Shown here: piece by piece, positions 17,136 to 27,010 of the stretch
Layout: the number at the start of each line of letters is the position of its first letter
Numbering within the stretch: the stretch's first letter is position 1
Source: Symploca sp. SIO1C2
GTDB lineage: Bacteria; Cyanobacteriota; Cyanobacteriia; Cyanobacteriales; Coleofasciculaceae
Reading direction: 5' to 3'
Assembly: GCA_010672925.1 (NCBI GenBank)
Contig: JAAHFP010000012.1
Coordinates: 95,192 to 159,191 of the forward strand
DNA length: 64,000 bases
The notes under the pieces: model-generated
What the model saw: only the letters and a program-made list of their open reading frames with translations
Databases searched by the model: none
What the model was told of the DNA's origin: nothing
Position numbers and translations under genes: made by a program

Positions 17136-17439
17136 AAGTTTCTATCAAAGGCAGCGGATCCGCTGCTGTTGTCTGTGGATTTCTTGAAAATCGGTTTTTT
17201 TTAAGTTCAGGAGTTTAGGAGTAATCTTGAGAAACAAGGCAGAAGGCAGAAGGCAGAGGGCAGAGGGCAGAAGGTTCTGAGGGAAGCTAACTTGGCTCCT
17301 AAAGAGCTCTTCAAGAAGAACGTCCCAAATAGTACTATAGTACTATAAAAGAGAACACTTCCTTTGCCAACAGGAAAAATGGATTAAAAACTATTCCCAA
17401 TTCTCCATTCTCCATTCGACCTTCTCCATTCCCTATTCC
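17136..17439. repeat. Spacer upstream of the R3H ATPase with STRRs and a palindrome
   Basis: It holds GCAGCGGATCCGCTGC (17152-17167), GGCAGAA heptamers (about 17236-17275), TAGTACTATAGTACTATA near 17330-17347, and mixed CCATTCTCCATT/CCCTATT repeats (17395-17450) running up to the 3' end of ldpA. No gene is seen. Confidence 0.7.
17152..17167. promoter_or_regulatory. 16-bp perfect palindrome before the R3H ATPase start codon
   Basis: GCAGCGGATCCGCTGC is fully self-complementary and ends 16 bases upstream of the ATG at 17135. It could be an operator or an mRNA hairpin affecting initiation; no regulator is known. Confidence 0.4.
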
Positions 17440-18651
17440 CTATTCCCCATTCCCTGCAAAAGCAATAGCCTCTGGTAATTGTTGAGATGATTTAAGTTGG
17501 GAGACCAGAGAATAAGCCCTTGCCACAGCCTGCCAGAGTAGCGTAGGGAACTTTTCAAGATGTCTAAAAGAAGGATTTGGAGATGCTGCCATATGGGCTG
17601 CAACTTCTTGCTCATTGAGTTTTTCCAATTCATCTAAAATCGGTAACAGTAAAACACGAGCGTAACTACCATAAGCTACACCAGCAATATAGGGTGGGGA
17701 ATTGGGTATGGGGAAGGATGCATTTTGTTCTTCACCTCCTCTTTCCTTCTCCTCCCTTTCCTTTCCCTTAAGCAGTCCAGCTGCTTCAAGTTTGGCAACA
17801 GTATGGTGGTTTGTACCACCAGCCAACTGTACGTATCCCGGTAATTTGGCTGCTAGTACCTTCTCAGAGAGTTTTACAGTAGCACGAGTAGTGCCAATGC
17901 CAATATCTCCGCTCATGGGACGTCCATCAGTTTGCCAGACTAGTGCACAAGGTAGGGGTGCTATTAGTTGGTAGAGTGCCCACAAGTAGTCAATTAAACC
18001 CTCATCATCTGGGCAGCTGATAGCTATAAGCTTTAGCCGATATACCCAGGGGGCAATTACTCTCCAGAGTAGTTGAAAATCTGTAAAATGCCCAACTTGG
18101 GTGTGAATTTCTAGAGCATCGATACCAGTTTCCAGAATCAGTTGTGCAAGCGCTGACCTTGATGATACATAGGAGCGGGTATAAATTAGTTGACTAGGAC
18201 AAACTGGTAAGCAACGACCACAACCATAGCAGCGTTGCTCGATAACTCCAGAGGAAACCTCATTAGTATTCTGAAATACAATTGCTTGGGCTGGACAAAT
18301 TGTTTCACAAGGACGAGGACAGTCTGCCGGACACAAATTTGGGTTAAATTGTGCTTTGCGAAAATGTGGGTCTTCCCCATCATTTAAACTGACCATTAAC
18401 CAAGGTTTGCCAGGGATATTCAACCCTTGCTCTTGAGCTGCAGTAGTTAGTTTCCCAGCTACTTGTAAGGCTTCTTGAGCCATTTCAATAACTGCTGGAT
18501 CAGCTGCAACGTCAATACAATCTACCCCGGCAAGAGCGTAAGCCAAGGTGAGATTGCGGACGGCAGGGAGGTGTTGGAAACTGGCTCCGCAAATAAGCTT
18601 AAACCAGTTACCCTCCCTTAAGGAATTTAGGGGATAGTACAGTTGAGTCAC
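17440..18651 (-). CDS. ldpA: LdpA, iron-sulfur protein linked to circadian clock input
   Basis: The N-terminus (REGNWFKLICGASFQHLPAV, ALAGVDCIDVAADPAV) matches what I recall of LdpA, the light-dependent-period protein of Synechococcus that tunes clock period through redox sensing. There are two cysteine clusters for 4Fe-4S centres: CPADCPRPCETICP at about residues 107-120 and CYGCGRCLPVCP at about 141-152. A charged, low-complexity stretch (KGKEREEKERGGEEQNASF) at about residues 294-316 interrupts the conserved C-terminal part just before YIAGVAYGSYAR; its DNA is STRR-like and it looks like an in-frame insertion. At 403 residues the protein is longer than the ~350 I recall for the Synechococcus protein. 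Confidence 0.85.
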   Translation of the reverse strand: MTQLYYPLNSLREGNWFKLICGASFQHLPAVRNLTLAYALAGVDCIDVAADPAVIEMAQEALQVAGKLTTAAQEQGLNIPGKPWLMVSLNDGEDPHFRKAQFNPNLCPADCPRPCETICPAQAIVFQNTNEVSSGVIEQRCYGCGRCLPVCPSQLIYTRSYVSSRSALAQLILETGIDALEIHTQVGHFTDFQLLWRVIAPWVYRLKLIAISCPDDEGLIDYLWALYQLIAPLPCALVWQTDGRPMSGDIGIGTTRATVKLSEKVLAAKLPGYVQLAGGTNHHTVAKLEAAGLLKGKEREEKERGGEEQNASFPIPNSPPYIAGVAYGSYARVLLLPILDELEKLNEQEVAAHMAASPNPSFRHLEKFPTLLWQAVARAYSLVSQLKSSQQLPEAIAFAGNGE

Positions 18652-19205
18652 CTTTATATGCTAATGCGTTGACTCAAAAATTGGGAGGTAAAATTTAAAG
18701 ATTTGCTAGATCACTGAATAAAAGTTCCAGTTGCAGGGGGTGTGGGAGGAACGTTATTAGTACTAATTAAAATAATGTCAATTTTGTCAAGTCCTATATA
18801 TAGTGCTTGGTGTACTATAAAACACTATTTATCTTGGCTCATTCAAAATTCAAAATTCAAAATTCAAAATTTGCCGGACTTCGTCCCGCTGCGCTAACGC
18901 TTTGCTCACCTGAGCGTTTGCGGAGCATGGTGCGATAGCAGCATAGCATCCCGTAAGGGTATTGCTACGCAAACAAAATTGATGAATCGCCGAAAAAGAA
19001 GTAACAAGTAACAAGGAATGCATCGGTAGCTGTTGAATCAACAATCAGAGAAATTGCGAAGGGAAGAAACAAGCACCAATCTCTTCCCTCCTAATCTGAA
19101 AATAGACGCTGAGACGCGGGGACGCGGAGACACGGAGAGATGGATTTTCATGCATGGTGGTGAGATTTTCATCAAGACTGCCTCCTGCCTCCTGCCTCCT
19201 ACCAC
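18652..19205. repeat. 554-bp spacer with several repeat types
   Basis: No gene is supported. It contains TTCAAAA heptamers (about 18841-18872), a patch rich in short inverted repeats (cgctaacgc, gttagcgg-like words, 18875-18975), GACGCGGGGACGCGG repeats (about 19115-19135), a fragment of a dispersed repeat (tggtggtgagattttcatc, 19155-19175) and CTGCCTC heptamers (19180-19200). Both reverse-strand frames here are repeat-derived. Confidence 0.7.
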
Positions 19206-20558
19206 CTAAGAGGGCTTCATCCGCCAACCTTTTCTCTCCACCTGACGTGAACGAGCAACTACTAAGCAATCATCAGGAACATCTTTGGTGATGACTGAAC
19301 CAGCACCGACAGTGACATCTTCTCCTAGGGTTATGGGGGCAACCAAAACACTATTGGAGCCAGTTTTTGTGCGATCACCAATGGTTGTCTGATGCTTCTT
19401 GACTCCATCGTAGTTAGCGGTAATCGTACCACAACCGATGTTCACCTGATTACCTAAAGTGGCATCTCCCAAGTAAGATAAGTGAGCAGCATTAGTGCGA
19501 TCGCCTATTTTACTCTTCTTAACTTCCACAAAATTTCCAATGCGGCAAGCTTCTCCTACTTCTGCGTGACCCCTAAGATGAGCATAAGGCCCAATGCGAG
19601 TGTTATCTTTGACTACACTATCACTCACTACTGAGTAGAGTACTGTTACCTGTTGACCCAACTGGCTATTTTCAATTAGGCTTCCTGGTCCAACCCTAGT
19701 TCCAGAACCAATTTTAGTCTTACCCCGCAGATGAGTTTGGGGTTCGATAATGACATCTGGTTGTAATTCCACCGTATCATCAATAGTGATGCTATCTGGG
19801 TTAATTAAAGTTACCCCTGCTTTCATCCAAGTGTCTTTGACCCTGGTTTGCAAAATATCGTAAGCTGTCGCCAGTTGTTTGCGGTCATTGATACCGAGAA
19901 TCTCTTCGTAATCCTCCACATCAACTGCCATCACTGGATCCAGGAAATTAACCACATCTGTCAGGTAATACTCCTTTTGGTCATTGTTTGCTTCTAATTT
20001 CGGTAATACTGGTGCCAGTTTGGACCAATTGAAGCAATAAACCCCAGCATTAATGCGGTGATTCTGCTTTTGAGCCGCTGTGCAGTCTCGGTCTTCTATA
20101 ATTTGTGTTAACCGATTTTCACCATCGCAAAAAACCCGCCCATAGCCTTGGGGATTCGGCATTTGCGCAGTAAGGAGGGTCGCAGCATTTTGATGAGTTT
20201 GATGGGTTTCTAACAGATGCTTGATAGTGCTAGAGCGCAATAGGGGTACATCCCCATTCAACACCAGTAAGTCTCCAGTAAAATCTTCTAAGGAGGGCAA
20301 GAGTTGTTGAACAGCATGACCAGTTCCTAGCTGTTGTACCTGTTCAACAAATTCTACACCAGAATAGGTAGCCAAAGATTGTTGGACTCGTTCACGTTGA
20401 TAGCCAACAATTACCAGACGCCGCTGAGGTTCAACCCCTAGACAATTTTCCAGTACTCGTTCCACCATCGAAAGTGAACCCAATTTGTGGCAGACTTTAG
20501 GTAGGTCAGATTTCATTCGGGTTCCGCGTCCCGCTGCTAGAATTGCTACTGCAACCAT
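19206..20558 (-). CDS. glmU: Bifunctional GlmU: GlcNAc-1-phosphate uridyltransferase / glucosamine-1-phosphate acetyltransferase
   Basis: It catalyses the last two steps to UDP-GlcNAc for peptidoglycan and cell-surface glycans. The N-terminal pyrophosphorylase signature [16 protein letters not shown] is at residues 7-22. The C-terminal half shows the left-handed beta-helix hexapeptides ([30 protein letters not shown]). The catalytic acetyltransferase region is [20 protein letters not shown] with downstream [10 protein letters not shown]. At 450 residues it is full length. The extreme C-terminal residues (about 440-450) come from sequence adjoining a repeat. Confidence 0.97.
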   Translation of the reverse strand: MVAVAILAAGRGTRMKSDLPKVCHKLGSLSMVERVLENCLGVEPQRRLVIVGYQRERVQQSLATYSGVEFVEQVQQLGTGHAVQQLLPSLEDFTGDLLVLNGDVPLLRSSTIKHLLETHQTHQNAATLLTAQMPNPQGYGRVFCDGENRLTQIIEDRDCTAAQKQNHRINAGVYCFNWSKLAPVLPKLEANNDQKEYYLTDVVNFLDPVMAVDVEDYEEILGINDRKQLATAYDILQTRVKDTWMKAGVTLINPDSITIDDTVELQPDVIIEPQTHLRGKTKIGSGTRVGPGSLIENSQLGQQVTVLYSVVSDSVVKDNTRIGPYAHLRGHAEVGEACRIGNFVEVKKSKIGDRTNAAHLSYLGDATLGNQVNIGCGTITANYDGVKKHQTTIGDRTKTGSNSVLVAPITLGEDVTVGAGSVITKDVPDDCLVVARSRQVERKGWRMKPS

Positions 20559-20768
20559 AATTAGCTATCAGTTTTTAGCTACGAGTTTTCCAAGTTTTAT
20601 TAACTGAATCATAGCACTTGCTCTACACTAAGATGTCCATTCCCCTTTTGTATTATCTCTAATGGGATAGGTTGTAGCTTATTAGTTGAATCTCAAATAA
20701 TCTAAAATCTAAAATCTAAAATCTAAAATCTAAAATTTTATTTCTTCTGAAAATAGAAAGAATTATTT

Positions 20769-22286
20769 TTATTTTTTCAGCTTTTGAGATTGCGGTAAAA
20801 TTTCTTGAGTACTCCCAGATAATTTTGCCATCTTATTACTACTGTCCCGAATTAACTGAGTTAGATGCCCTGAAATTACACCTTGATTTTGAATCAGAGC
20901 AGTGAATCCTTTAGTGATCACTGCTCCTGCTGCACCAAACACTAAGCTCCAAAGCAATGATTGAGCCAAGGGATGGAGGTGGTGAGTAGAAAATGGTGGT
21001 AGGAGCGGCTGTCGTGGTTCTGGGGGAATTGCATAAGGGGCAACGGTCGCAGCAATTGCGGCTGTAGTTAAACCAACACCTACTATGGCTACTGTATTTT
21101 GCAAAGAGCGATCGCTTTCGGCTTGTTCTGTTTCCACAATTCCCCTGATGATCTCTATCATCTGCTGGAATAGTTGCCGACTGGGGATAAGATAAGATAA
21201 ATCTGTGGCAATTTGTTGAATAAATTTTTCTGATTTATAGCTAATAAACTGTTGCCATAGCTCCAGATTATCTTCCTTTTTCAGGCTAATCAATTTAAGC
21301 TGATTTAGCCAAAATTGATAATTTTTGTTATTCGTTTCAATGGTAATACGCTGAAGTTCTAAATCTCGCAGGTGGTTAGCGTAGGCAAAGGCAGTTTGAG
21401 AAAGTTCGGTAAGCCATGCTTTGAGGTGCTTCAGCCTTTGAGTAGGTTCTGATGGTAATTGCTGCAACCCTTTAACTTTATTATCTAATTCTCTGTAGAG
21501 TTTTCGTGCTTGCTGATTACACCATCGAGATTGGGAATAGGCATAGAGGATTTTACTGCGACAGCACAAGAGATTAATCAGGGGTTGATAGTAATTTCCT
21601 GCTGTTTCTAAGGTTTCTGTTTGGGGGTGGTAATTGATCCAAATGAGAATATGGTTTGGTTGAGTCGGATTTTCTTGATGATTGTTATACTCAAAAATTG
21701 GACTGCCTAAAAATTTACCTTGAGCAGCAAGCCAGTAGTTTTGTCTGTCTGAATCTGGCACAATGGCGGTCAGCCAGTCATCTATAAATGTTGGAATATC
21801 GTTAAGTTTACCTTCTGGCTGGGCAAATAGTACTAGAGTTTGTCCCAGTAAAGAGTGACTTGGAGTAATTCCCAGACAACCTTGAGGATTTAAGTCGGCT
21901 AAATGTTCAATTTCAAGATGAGCATAAGGATAGCGTAAGGTAATGTCAATGGCATAGGTATCGTGGATTTGGAGGGGATAAACTTCGCCTCTGAGTTGGA
22001 GTGAACTGTCACGGGAAATAGCAGAAAAGCTGAGCAGACTCTCTGGTTGGAGTAATTCTAGATAGTCGCTTTCTTTATCCCAACTTGGAGTTATTCCCAC
22101 ATTGCCCTGGCTATCTTGGAGACGATCAAACAAAGATTCAAGTCTAGGAATATTGAGTATTTTTCCCAATTGCTGACAGTACTCCCACAGGTGATTTGCA
22201 TCTTCAACAGGTTCTTCTTCACCTTGAGCTAAGTTGTTACGCAAATGAAAGGCGTATAGTGTTAGTTTGGGGTTGGCAATTTTCAT
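20769..22286 (-). CDS. Conserved-looking hypothetical protein with two C-terminal membrane segments
   Basis: I do not recognise this 505-residue protein. The N-terminal ~330 residues are soluble and mixed in character (KLTLYAFHLRNNL near the start, many aromatic residues). Near the C-terminus lie two hydrophobic segments, IVGVGLTTAAIAATVA and LWSLVFGAAGAVITKGF, separated by a Pro-rich linker, so it may be anchored in a membrane. The start codon overlaps the stop (TGA) of a tiny upstream frame. 40-bp CTAAAAT heptamers (20699-20738) lie just past the 3' end. Confidence 0.7.
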   Translation of the reverse strand: MKIANPKLTLYAFHLRNNLAQGEEEPVEDANHLWEYCQQLGKILNIPRLESLFDRLQDSQGNVGITPSWDKESDYLELLQPESLLSFSAISRDSSLQLRGEVYPLQIHDTYAIDITLRYPYAHLEIEHLADLNPQGCLGITPSHSLLGQTLVLFAQPEGKLNDIPTFIDDWLTAIVPDSDRQNYWLAAQGKFLGSPIFEYNNHQENPTQPNHILIWINYHPQTETLETAGNYYQPLINLLCCRSKILYAYSQSRWCNQQARKLYRELDNKVKGLQQLPSEPTQRLKHLKAWLTELSQTAFAYANHLRDLELQRITIETNNKNYQFWLNQLKLISLKKEDNLELWQQFISYKSEKFIQQIATDLSYLIPSRQLFQQMIEIIRGIVETEQAESDRSLQNTVAIVGVGLTTAAIAATVAPYAIPPEPRQPLLPPFSTHHLHPLAQSLLWSLVFGAAGAVITKGFTALIQNQGVISGHLTQLIRDSSNKMAKLSGSTQEILPQSQKLKK

Positions 22287-22582
22287 GAGCCAGAGTTTGA
22301 TGACTTAGTCTCCTGGGAAGAGGAGCTTTGCTGAATGACATTTTGGAGAGTTTGTGATTGGGGCAGATTTACGAGGATTGCATTGGTTAAAGTAGAAGAT
22401 GCGATCGCGGATAAGTTGGCAGTGCGATCACAACTTAACAATTATCTTGTAATTGACGATTTTTTTAAATGATTCTACCCGTGATGTGGTGCGTTACGCT
22501 GCGCTCTAAGCGGAGCATCCCGAAGGGTATACACACCCTACGATAGGTACATTTTTTCGGAGGAAATTACAGCGATCGCGTC
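22287..22582. repeat. Spacer with a palindromic GTAGGGTGTG-type repeat
   Basis: At 22489-22543 the sequence GTGCGTTACGCTGCGCTC ... ACACACCCTACG forms an imperfect inverted repeat related to copies at 42297-42337, 51888-51920 and 63007-63046. HIP1 sites occur at 22401 and 22572. No convincing gene is present. Confidence 0.65.
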
Positions 22583-23194
22583 CTAAATCCACACTCGTCT
22601 TAATTTTAAAACAAACCCAGGCAAAATATCTTCTCCTGACAAACTGCTAGGATGTTCTAACACTTCCACTTCTCTCCCAGCACGATAAATCTCTACCCGT
22701 TGGTTTTGTGGATCAATTAGCCATCCCAATTTGGCTCCGTTATCAATATATTCCCGCATTTTTGCTTGTAATTTCGGGAGACTATCTGATTCAGAGCGTA
22801 ATTCAATCACAAAATCTGGACAAAGGGGAACAAAGCCTTTTCTTTGTTGAGGAGTAAGGGATTCCCAACGTTCTCTAATTACCCAAGCGGCATCAGGAGA
22901 ACGATCCCCTCCGTTAGGAAGTCTAAATCCAGTAGAAGAGTCAAAACCTTCTCCTAAATCTTCATGCTCTTCTTGCCAAAGTGCAAATTGCCCGGTAATA
23001 CTGAAATTTCTCCTACCCGATTCGCCTCCTGTAGGGGGATTCACGATTAATTCTCCTGCTGCTGTACGTTCTAATCTTAAGTCTCGGTTAACTGCTGAGA
23101 GTGCCTCAAACTGTTCTTGGGTAACCTGGAGGAAGAGCTCATGGGGTAATTCAAGGGTGAGGTTATTTGTTGTTTGTTGTTTGTTGTTTGTCAT
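22583..23194 (-). CDS. Uma2 family (DUF820) PD-(D/E)XK nuclease-like protein
   Basis: This 203-residue protein has the family pattern: GGDRSPDAAWV followed by CPDFVIELRSESDS (active-site D and E with a non-Lys third position), then MREYIDNGAKLGWLIDP and LSGEDILPGF. Such genes are greatly expanded in filamentous cyanobacteria; their biological role is unclear. The N-terminus (MTNNKQQTTNN) is encoded by an AACAAAC repeat, so the functional start may be a little further in. A 5'-truncated relative lies at 42413-42751. Confidence 0.9.
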   Translation of the reverse strand: MTNNKQQTTNNLTLELPHELFLQVTQEQFEALSAVNRDLRLERTAAGELIVNPPTGGESGRRNFSITGQFALWQEEHEDLGEGFDSSTGFRLPNGGDRSPDAAWVIRERWESLTPQQRKGFVPLCPDFVIELRSESDSLPKLQAKMREYIDNGAKLGWLIDPQNQRVEIYRAGREVEVLEHPSSLSGEDILPGFVLKLRRVWI

Positions 23195-23387
23195 TTTTCA
23201 TTGGTTATTGCTCATCTTCTGTTAGTTATTCTCCATTCTCAATTCTCTTACTGTTCTTATTGTATAATGAGAAGTATAAACTCAAGGGATAAGTGCAATT
23301 GCCTACGACACCAGCAAAGCTGATCCCTAATCTTGCAAGTTGGATTAAGGAAATCTAACAAACTACTGGAAACTGGAGTTTTTTTTA

Positions 23388-23579
23388 ATGACTGCTCTAA
23401 CTCAAATGACAGTAACAGAATTAAAACAATATTTATCAGAGCATCGCAGTGATGATGATAAATTTAGTGCAGCATTACAAGAATTATTAAAGCGAGAGCC
23501 AAATCCTGTTATTTATTCTAAAGATATGCCTTTAGAAGAGCAAGAGCAAATTTTTATGGAAAAAATTGCTCAACATTAG
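23388..23579 (+). CDS. Small DUF6887-like protein
   Basis: This 63-residue protein (MTVTELKQYLSEHRSDDDKF) resembles short cyanobacterial DUF6887-type proteins, often found beside a second small ORF as a possible toxin-antitoxin-like pair. No partner follows here; the downstream sequence is repeat (tgtttgtcgcttgtcattgg). A TATAAT box at 23263-23268 lies upstream. Function unknown. Confidence 0.6.
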   Translation: MTALTQMTVTELKQYLSEHRSDDDKFSAALQELLKREPNPVIYSKDMPLEEQEQIFMEKIAQH

Positions 23580-23634
23580 GTTGTTTGTCGCTTGTCATTG
23601 GTCATTTATTGTTTGTTATTCCCAATTCCCAGTT

Positions 23635-24831
23635 CTAAATTACAAAATCCAACAAACAGTGAGCCATCTCTAACTTAGTGCAGGGGGCAATTTGTTGCTG
23701 GCGTCCTTGAGCATCGAGAAAAATGGCTTGATTGGTATCACTGCCAAAACCACTTCCTGGTTGATCAATGGGATTAGCTGCGATCGCGTCTAATTGCTTC
23801 CTCTTCAATTTCTCCCAAGCTGGTGTTACAATATCTCCTGTTTGAGCGGCAAATCCAATTAAGCGTTGATGAGGTTGCTTTCTTTTGCCTAACTCTACCA
23901 AGATATCTGGTACTGGTTCTAGGGTGAGGGAAGAAGGGAGTAAACGCTTAGGTAACTTTTCTTGGGCATAGTCAGCTGGCTTCACATCTGCCACTGCTGC
24001 TGCCATGATAATCAAATCCGCATCTGAACAATGGGATAGCATCGCTTGTCGCATTTCCGCTGCACTGACTACTGGTATTGTCTGAATACCTAAGGGTACT
24101 TCCCAGGTTGCTGGTGCATGTACCAAAGTCACCTTTGCTCCCCGATACTTAGCAGCTTGTGCTAAAGCTAGTCCCATCTTGCCAGTGGAAGGATTACCAA
24201 TAAAGCGTACTGGATCTAGGTATTCTCTAGTACCGCCAGTACTAATTAATACTTCCTTTCCAAGTAAGTCTCGCTTCCCGCCACTGTGCAACAGAGATGT
24301 CACCCCTGCCAGGATCTCCCCTGGTTCCGCCATACGTCCCATACCAACTCGGTCACAGGCCAACAGTCCTGAACCTAGCCCCACATTATGATACCGGGAA
24401 TCCTGTAACAGTTGCTGCCAGTTCCTCTGCACTGATTGCGCTTCCCACATGTCAGTATTCATTGCTGGTGCTAACAGGATTGGACAACGAGAAGCTAAAA
24501 CGGTATTGGTCAGTAAGTTATCGGCTAAACCATGAGCTAACTTACCCAAAGTATTGGCAGTCAGGGGAGCAATGAGCAATAATTGAGCCCATTCTCCCAA
24601 TTCAATATGTACGGGACGTTGATGGATTGGTTTCCAGAAAACCTCATCTGTATATGCAGGATGGCGGGAAAGGGTGGTTAAGGTGAGGGGAGTGATAAAT
24701 TCAGTAGCTGCGGAGGTGAGAATTACCCTAACCTCTACTCCAGCTTTAAAGAGAGTCGAAACAACTTCACAAACTTTATAGGCGGCGATGCCGCCGCCTA
24801 TACCAATTAGAACTCGTTTACCTTCATTCAC
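23635..24831 (-). CDS. coaBC: CoaBC: phosphopantothenoylcysteine decarboxylase / phosphopantothenate-cysteine ligase
   Basis: This enzyme carries out two successive steps of coenzyme A synthesis. The flavin-binding N-domain has GGGIAAYK and the catalytic His region [11 protein letters not shown], plus APAMNTDMW. The ligase domain starts near [17 protein letters not shown] and has NPSTGKMG and the conserved AAVADVKP. I place the start at the GTG at 24831 ([19 protein letters not shown]), because family members begin 3-6 residues before this strand; the frame is open 63 bases further upstream to an ATG. The length then is 398 residues, the usual size. Confidence 0.95.
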   Translation of the reverse strand: MNEGKRVLIGIGGGIAAYKVCEVVSTLFKAGVEVRVILTSAATEFITPLTLTTLSRHPAYTDEVFWKPIHQRPVHIELGEWAQLLLIAPLTANTLGKLAHGLADNLLTNTVLASRCPILLAPAMNTDMWEAQSVQRNWQQLLQDSRYHNVGLGSGLLACDRVGMGRMAEPGEILAGVTSLLHSGGKRDLLGKEVLISTGGTREYLDPVRFIGNPSTGKMGLALAQAAKYRGAKVTLVHAPATWEVPLGIQTIPVVSAAEMRQAMLSHCSDADLIIMAAAVADVKPADYAQEKLPKRLLPSSLTLEPVPDILVELGKRKQPHQRLIGFAAQTGDIVTPAWEKLKRKQLDAIAANPIDQPGSGFGSDTNQAIFLDAQGRQQQIAPCTKLEMAHCLLDFVI

Positions 24832-24905
24832 ATCGAAGCAACACAAAGCGACTTTACTTTTGGTTATTATTTTGTTGGGGAAAACAAATAACAAACAACA
24901 AAAGC

Positions 24906-25118
24906 TTAAGCTTCATCATAAGCCTCTAAATCTAATAAATAGAGGTAGGGTTCCGCCAACTCTGGGCGCTGAAACGCCAGGGCACGCAGCAGATGCCAAT
25001 CGTCTAGCCCTTCAAAGGCATTAGTATAATCATCCTGCTCAAGACGCACAGCCAACTCTGCAACGTCTTCTACAGTGAAAGTAGACAAATCACGCTCTCG
25101 AATAGCCAAAGTTACCAT
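24906..25118 (-). CDS. DUF2555-like small cyanobacterial protein
   Basis: A 70-residue acidic protein ([38 protein letters not shown]) that I match tentatively to DUF2555. It is in the same orientation as coaBC, 74 bp upstream of its chosen start, so the two may be cotranscribed. Function unknown. Confidence 0.75.
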   Translation of the reverse strand: MVTLAIRERDLSTFTVEDVAELAVRLEQDDYTNAFEGLDDWHLLRALAFQRPELAEPYLYLLDLEAYDEA

Positions 25119-25296
25119 AGCTCACGCCTCCCTATGATTAGCATCCTTGTTAAGCGCTGCGTTACTTAGACAGCCACTCCTTATATTATTGCCCTAGCTT
25201 GGGGACAATGGAGCAAAAAATAAGAACTGTTACGTGAATTTCTGGTAAATCATCCTTTAAATAGATTGATCAATTTTCCATTTTCTTATCCTTATT

Positions 25297-25854
25297 TTAG
25301 GTGTTCAACAAAATAAAGTCCCTAATTACGGCCAAAGCTTCTGGTATCACTTCATGACCCATATCAAACTCTTTGTACTGCATTGGCGCTCCCAGGTTCA
25401 TTAAATAATCCCGTAATTCTTGAGTGACACTCAAGGGTACAACAGTATCCTGCGTACCATGAACAATGAGGACAGAAGGCAAGGGAGGCTCCACCTTTTC
25501 AGGCGTCCGATGCAGATAACCACTCAAAGAGATGATACCTGCTAGCTCTAAATGTAACCCTACATCCAAAGCCATGGCTCCACCCTGAGAAAAACCCATC
25601 AAAATGGTGGATGAGAGGGGAATGCCAGTAGTAGCTTTTAAAGATTGAAGCCAGGTGGTCAATTGAACCTGGCTTTCTGCTACTCCGTAATAATCTTCTT
25701 TTTGCAAGTCATACCACATTCTGCCACCCCATACTTCGGGGTGACGGAAGGGGGCTTCGGGCAGGAGAAATTGGTAATTGGGAAGATTTAAGGCTGCTAC
25801 CAAAGATTCTAAACTTTGAGCATTGGCACCCCAAGTATGTAAAACCACAATCAA
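25297..25854 (-). CDS. Alpha/beta hydrolase of the carboxylesterase/phospholipase type
   Basis: The 185-residue product has the nucleophile elbow GFSQGG, the Asp in HGTQDTVVP and the His in DMGHEV, a complete triad. It resembles small acyl-hydrolase/phospholipase-type esterases. The start is uncertain: the frame continues upstream (SIPSTTGEDPAG) without an ATG or GTG, so the TTG at 25854 is the annotated option but trims the conserved LIVVLH strand. The substrate is unknown. Confidence 0.85.
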   Translation of the reverse strand: MIVVLHTWGANAQSLESLVAALNLPNYQFLLPEAPFRHPEVWGGRMWYDLQKEDYYGVAESQVQLTTWLQSLKATTGIPLSSTILMGFSQGGAMALDVGLHLELAGIISLSGYLHRTPEKVEPPLPSVLIVHGTQDTVVPLSVTQELRDYLMNLGAPMQYKEFDMGHEVIPEALAVIRDFILLNT

Positions 25855-26002
25855 CCCAGCAGGATCCTCACCCGTTGTTGATGGAATTGAAATAGTGTTG
25901 AGAGACAGGGATCTACTCCTGTAGAATACAACTTATCGAATCAATGACATTGGTCAAGCTGTTATTCTCCTAGGATAATGTGGTAATCACAAAAATCAAT
26001 CA

Positions 26003-26638
26003 CTAATTATTAAGATTGTTGAAGCTATCGTGCTTCAGGATGATGTAACGCTCGGCATCGAAGGCAATCATACCCTCTTGTTTAAACTTGTTGAGTAGTC
26101 TGGTAATGGTCACTCGGGTAGTACTAATCGCATTGGCTAGGTTCTGATGAGTGAGACGTACCCCTAGGCGAGTATCTTCTGCCACCGGTTGACCAAATTC
26201 CTGCTTCATCAACAGTAGTAGTTGTCGTAAGCGTTCTTCGACCCGGCGTTGACCGGATATTGCCAGTAATGCTTCTGTTTGTCGCATCCGGCGTACCGTC
26301 TGCTGTAAAACTGTCTGTGCTAGATGGGGGGATGCATTGATTTCTGAGAGGGAAAACCAAGTGAGATAGACATCAGACAGAGCAATACCTTGATAAGCCG
26401 GTAGCAGGGAAAACCATTGCCCGAAGAAAGTTGAAGGTGCTGCCCAACCAAGCCACACCTCTTCACCACCTGGGTGAAAAGTGCTCAATTGCACTATACC
26501 CTGGCAAACTTGCCAAACACCTTGAGAAACAAGAGGAATCTTTTCCCCTTTCGCATAGAAATGTAAGCGGCGCTCTTCGATTGGTTCCTCGTGAACAATC
26601 TCTAGAACTGTTCTGGAAGCTTGGGGCATAATCTGCAA
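26003..26638 (-). CDS. Crp/Fnr family transcriptional regulator
   Basis: The 211-residue protein has an N-terminal cyclic-nucleotide-binding-like jelly roll (YAKGEKIPLVSQGVWQVCQG), a dimer helix, and a C-terminal winged helix with recognition region HQNLANAISTTRVTITRLL. The pocket residues are not typical enough to predict cAMP binding. It resembles NtcA in the HTH but is shorter and diverges at the N-terminus, so it is probably a paralogue. Regulon unknown. Confidence 0.88.
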   Translation of the reverse strand: MQIMPQASRTVLEIVHEEPIEERRLHFYAKGEKIPLVSQGVWQVCQGIVQLSTFHPGGEEVWLGWAAPSTFFGQWFSLLPAYQGIALSDVYLTWFSLSEINASPHLAQTVLQQTVRRMRQTEALLAISGQRRVEERLRQLLLLMKQEFGQPVAEDTRLGVRLTHQNLANAISTTRVTITRLLNKFKQEGMIAFDAERYIILKHDSFNNLNN

Positions 26639-27010
26639 CTCTTTCAGGGCTTTGCCAAAACTAACTTTGATTAATAATTCTAATTTAAACTACTAAGGTA
26701 AAGCCTTGGTGATCATCAGATTAAACATCTTCCTACTTTTTGCCTCCTGACTTGAAAGTAGACGCGGAGACGCGGGGACGCGGAGACGCGGAGAGAGAGA
26801 TTTTTATTCTTTGTTGTGAGGTGAAAGTTCATGGGATTCTGACTTGTAAGTGGGGAATGGGGAATGGGAAAGACTCTACTTTCATCCTCTGGTGGTGAAA
26901 AAATTTTTTCATCGGGACTGCCTCCGGTTCCCCTCCTGGGAGGGGTTAGGGGTGGGTTCTGCCTCCTGCCTCCTGCCTCCTGCCTCCTGCCTCCTGCCTC
27001 CTGCCTCCTC
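26639..27010. repeat. 372-bp spacer with dispersed repeat and CTGCCTC array
   Basis: It contains GACGCGGAGACGCGGGG repeats (26761-26793). From about 26870 to 26962 there is a dispersed repeat (CTACTTTCATCC, GGTGGTGAAAAAA, GGGACTGCCTCCGGTTCCCC, GGAGGGGTTAGGGGTGGG). An array of about seven CTGCCTC heptamers follows, ending at 27008. No gene is supported. Confidence 0.8.

Noticed and set aside
18850-19269. 64- and 74-residue minus-strand ORFs
   Set aside because: Both are made from repeat patches and heptamers upstream of ldpA.
22283-22441. 52-residue minus-strand frame overlapping the start of the 505-residue gene (TTG start, TGA/ATG overlap)
   Set aside because: The composition (QSSSSQETKSSNSGS) is weak, the start is TTG and no family is recognised; the overlap alone is not enough.
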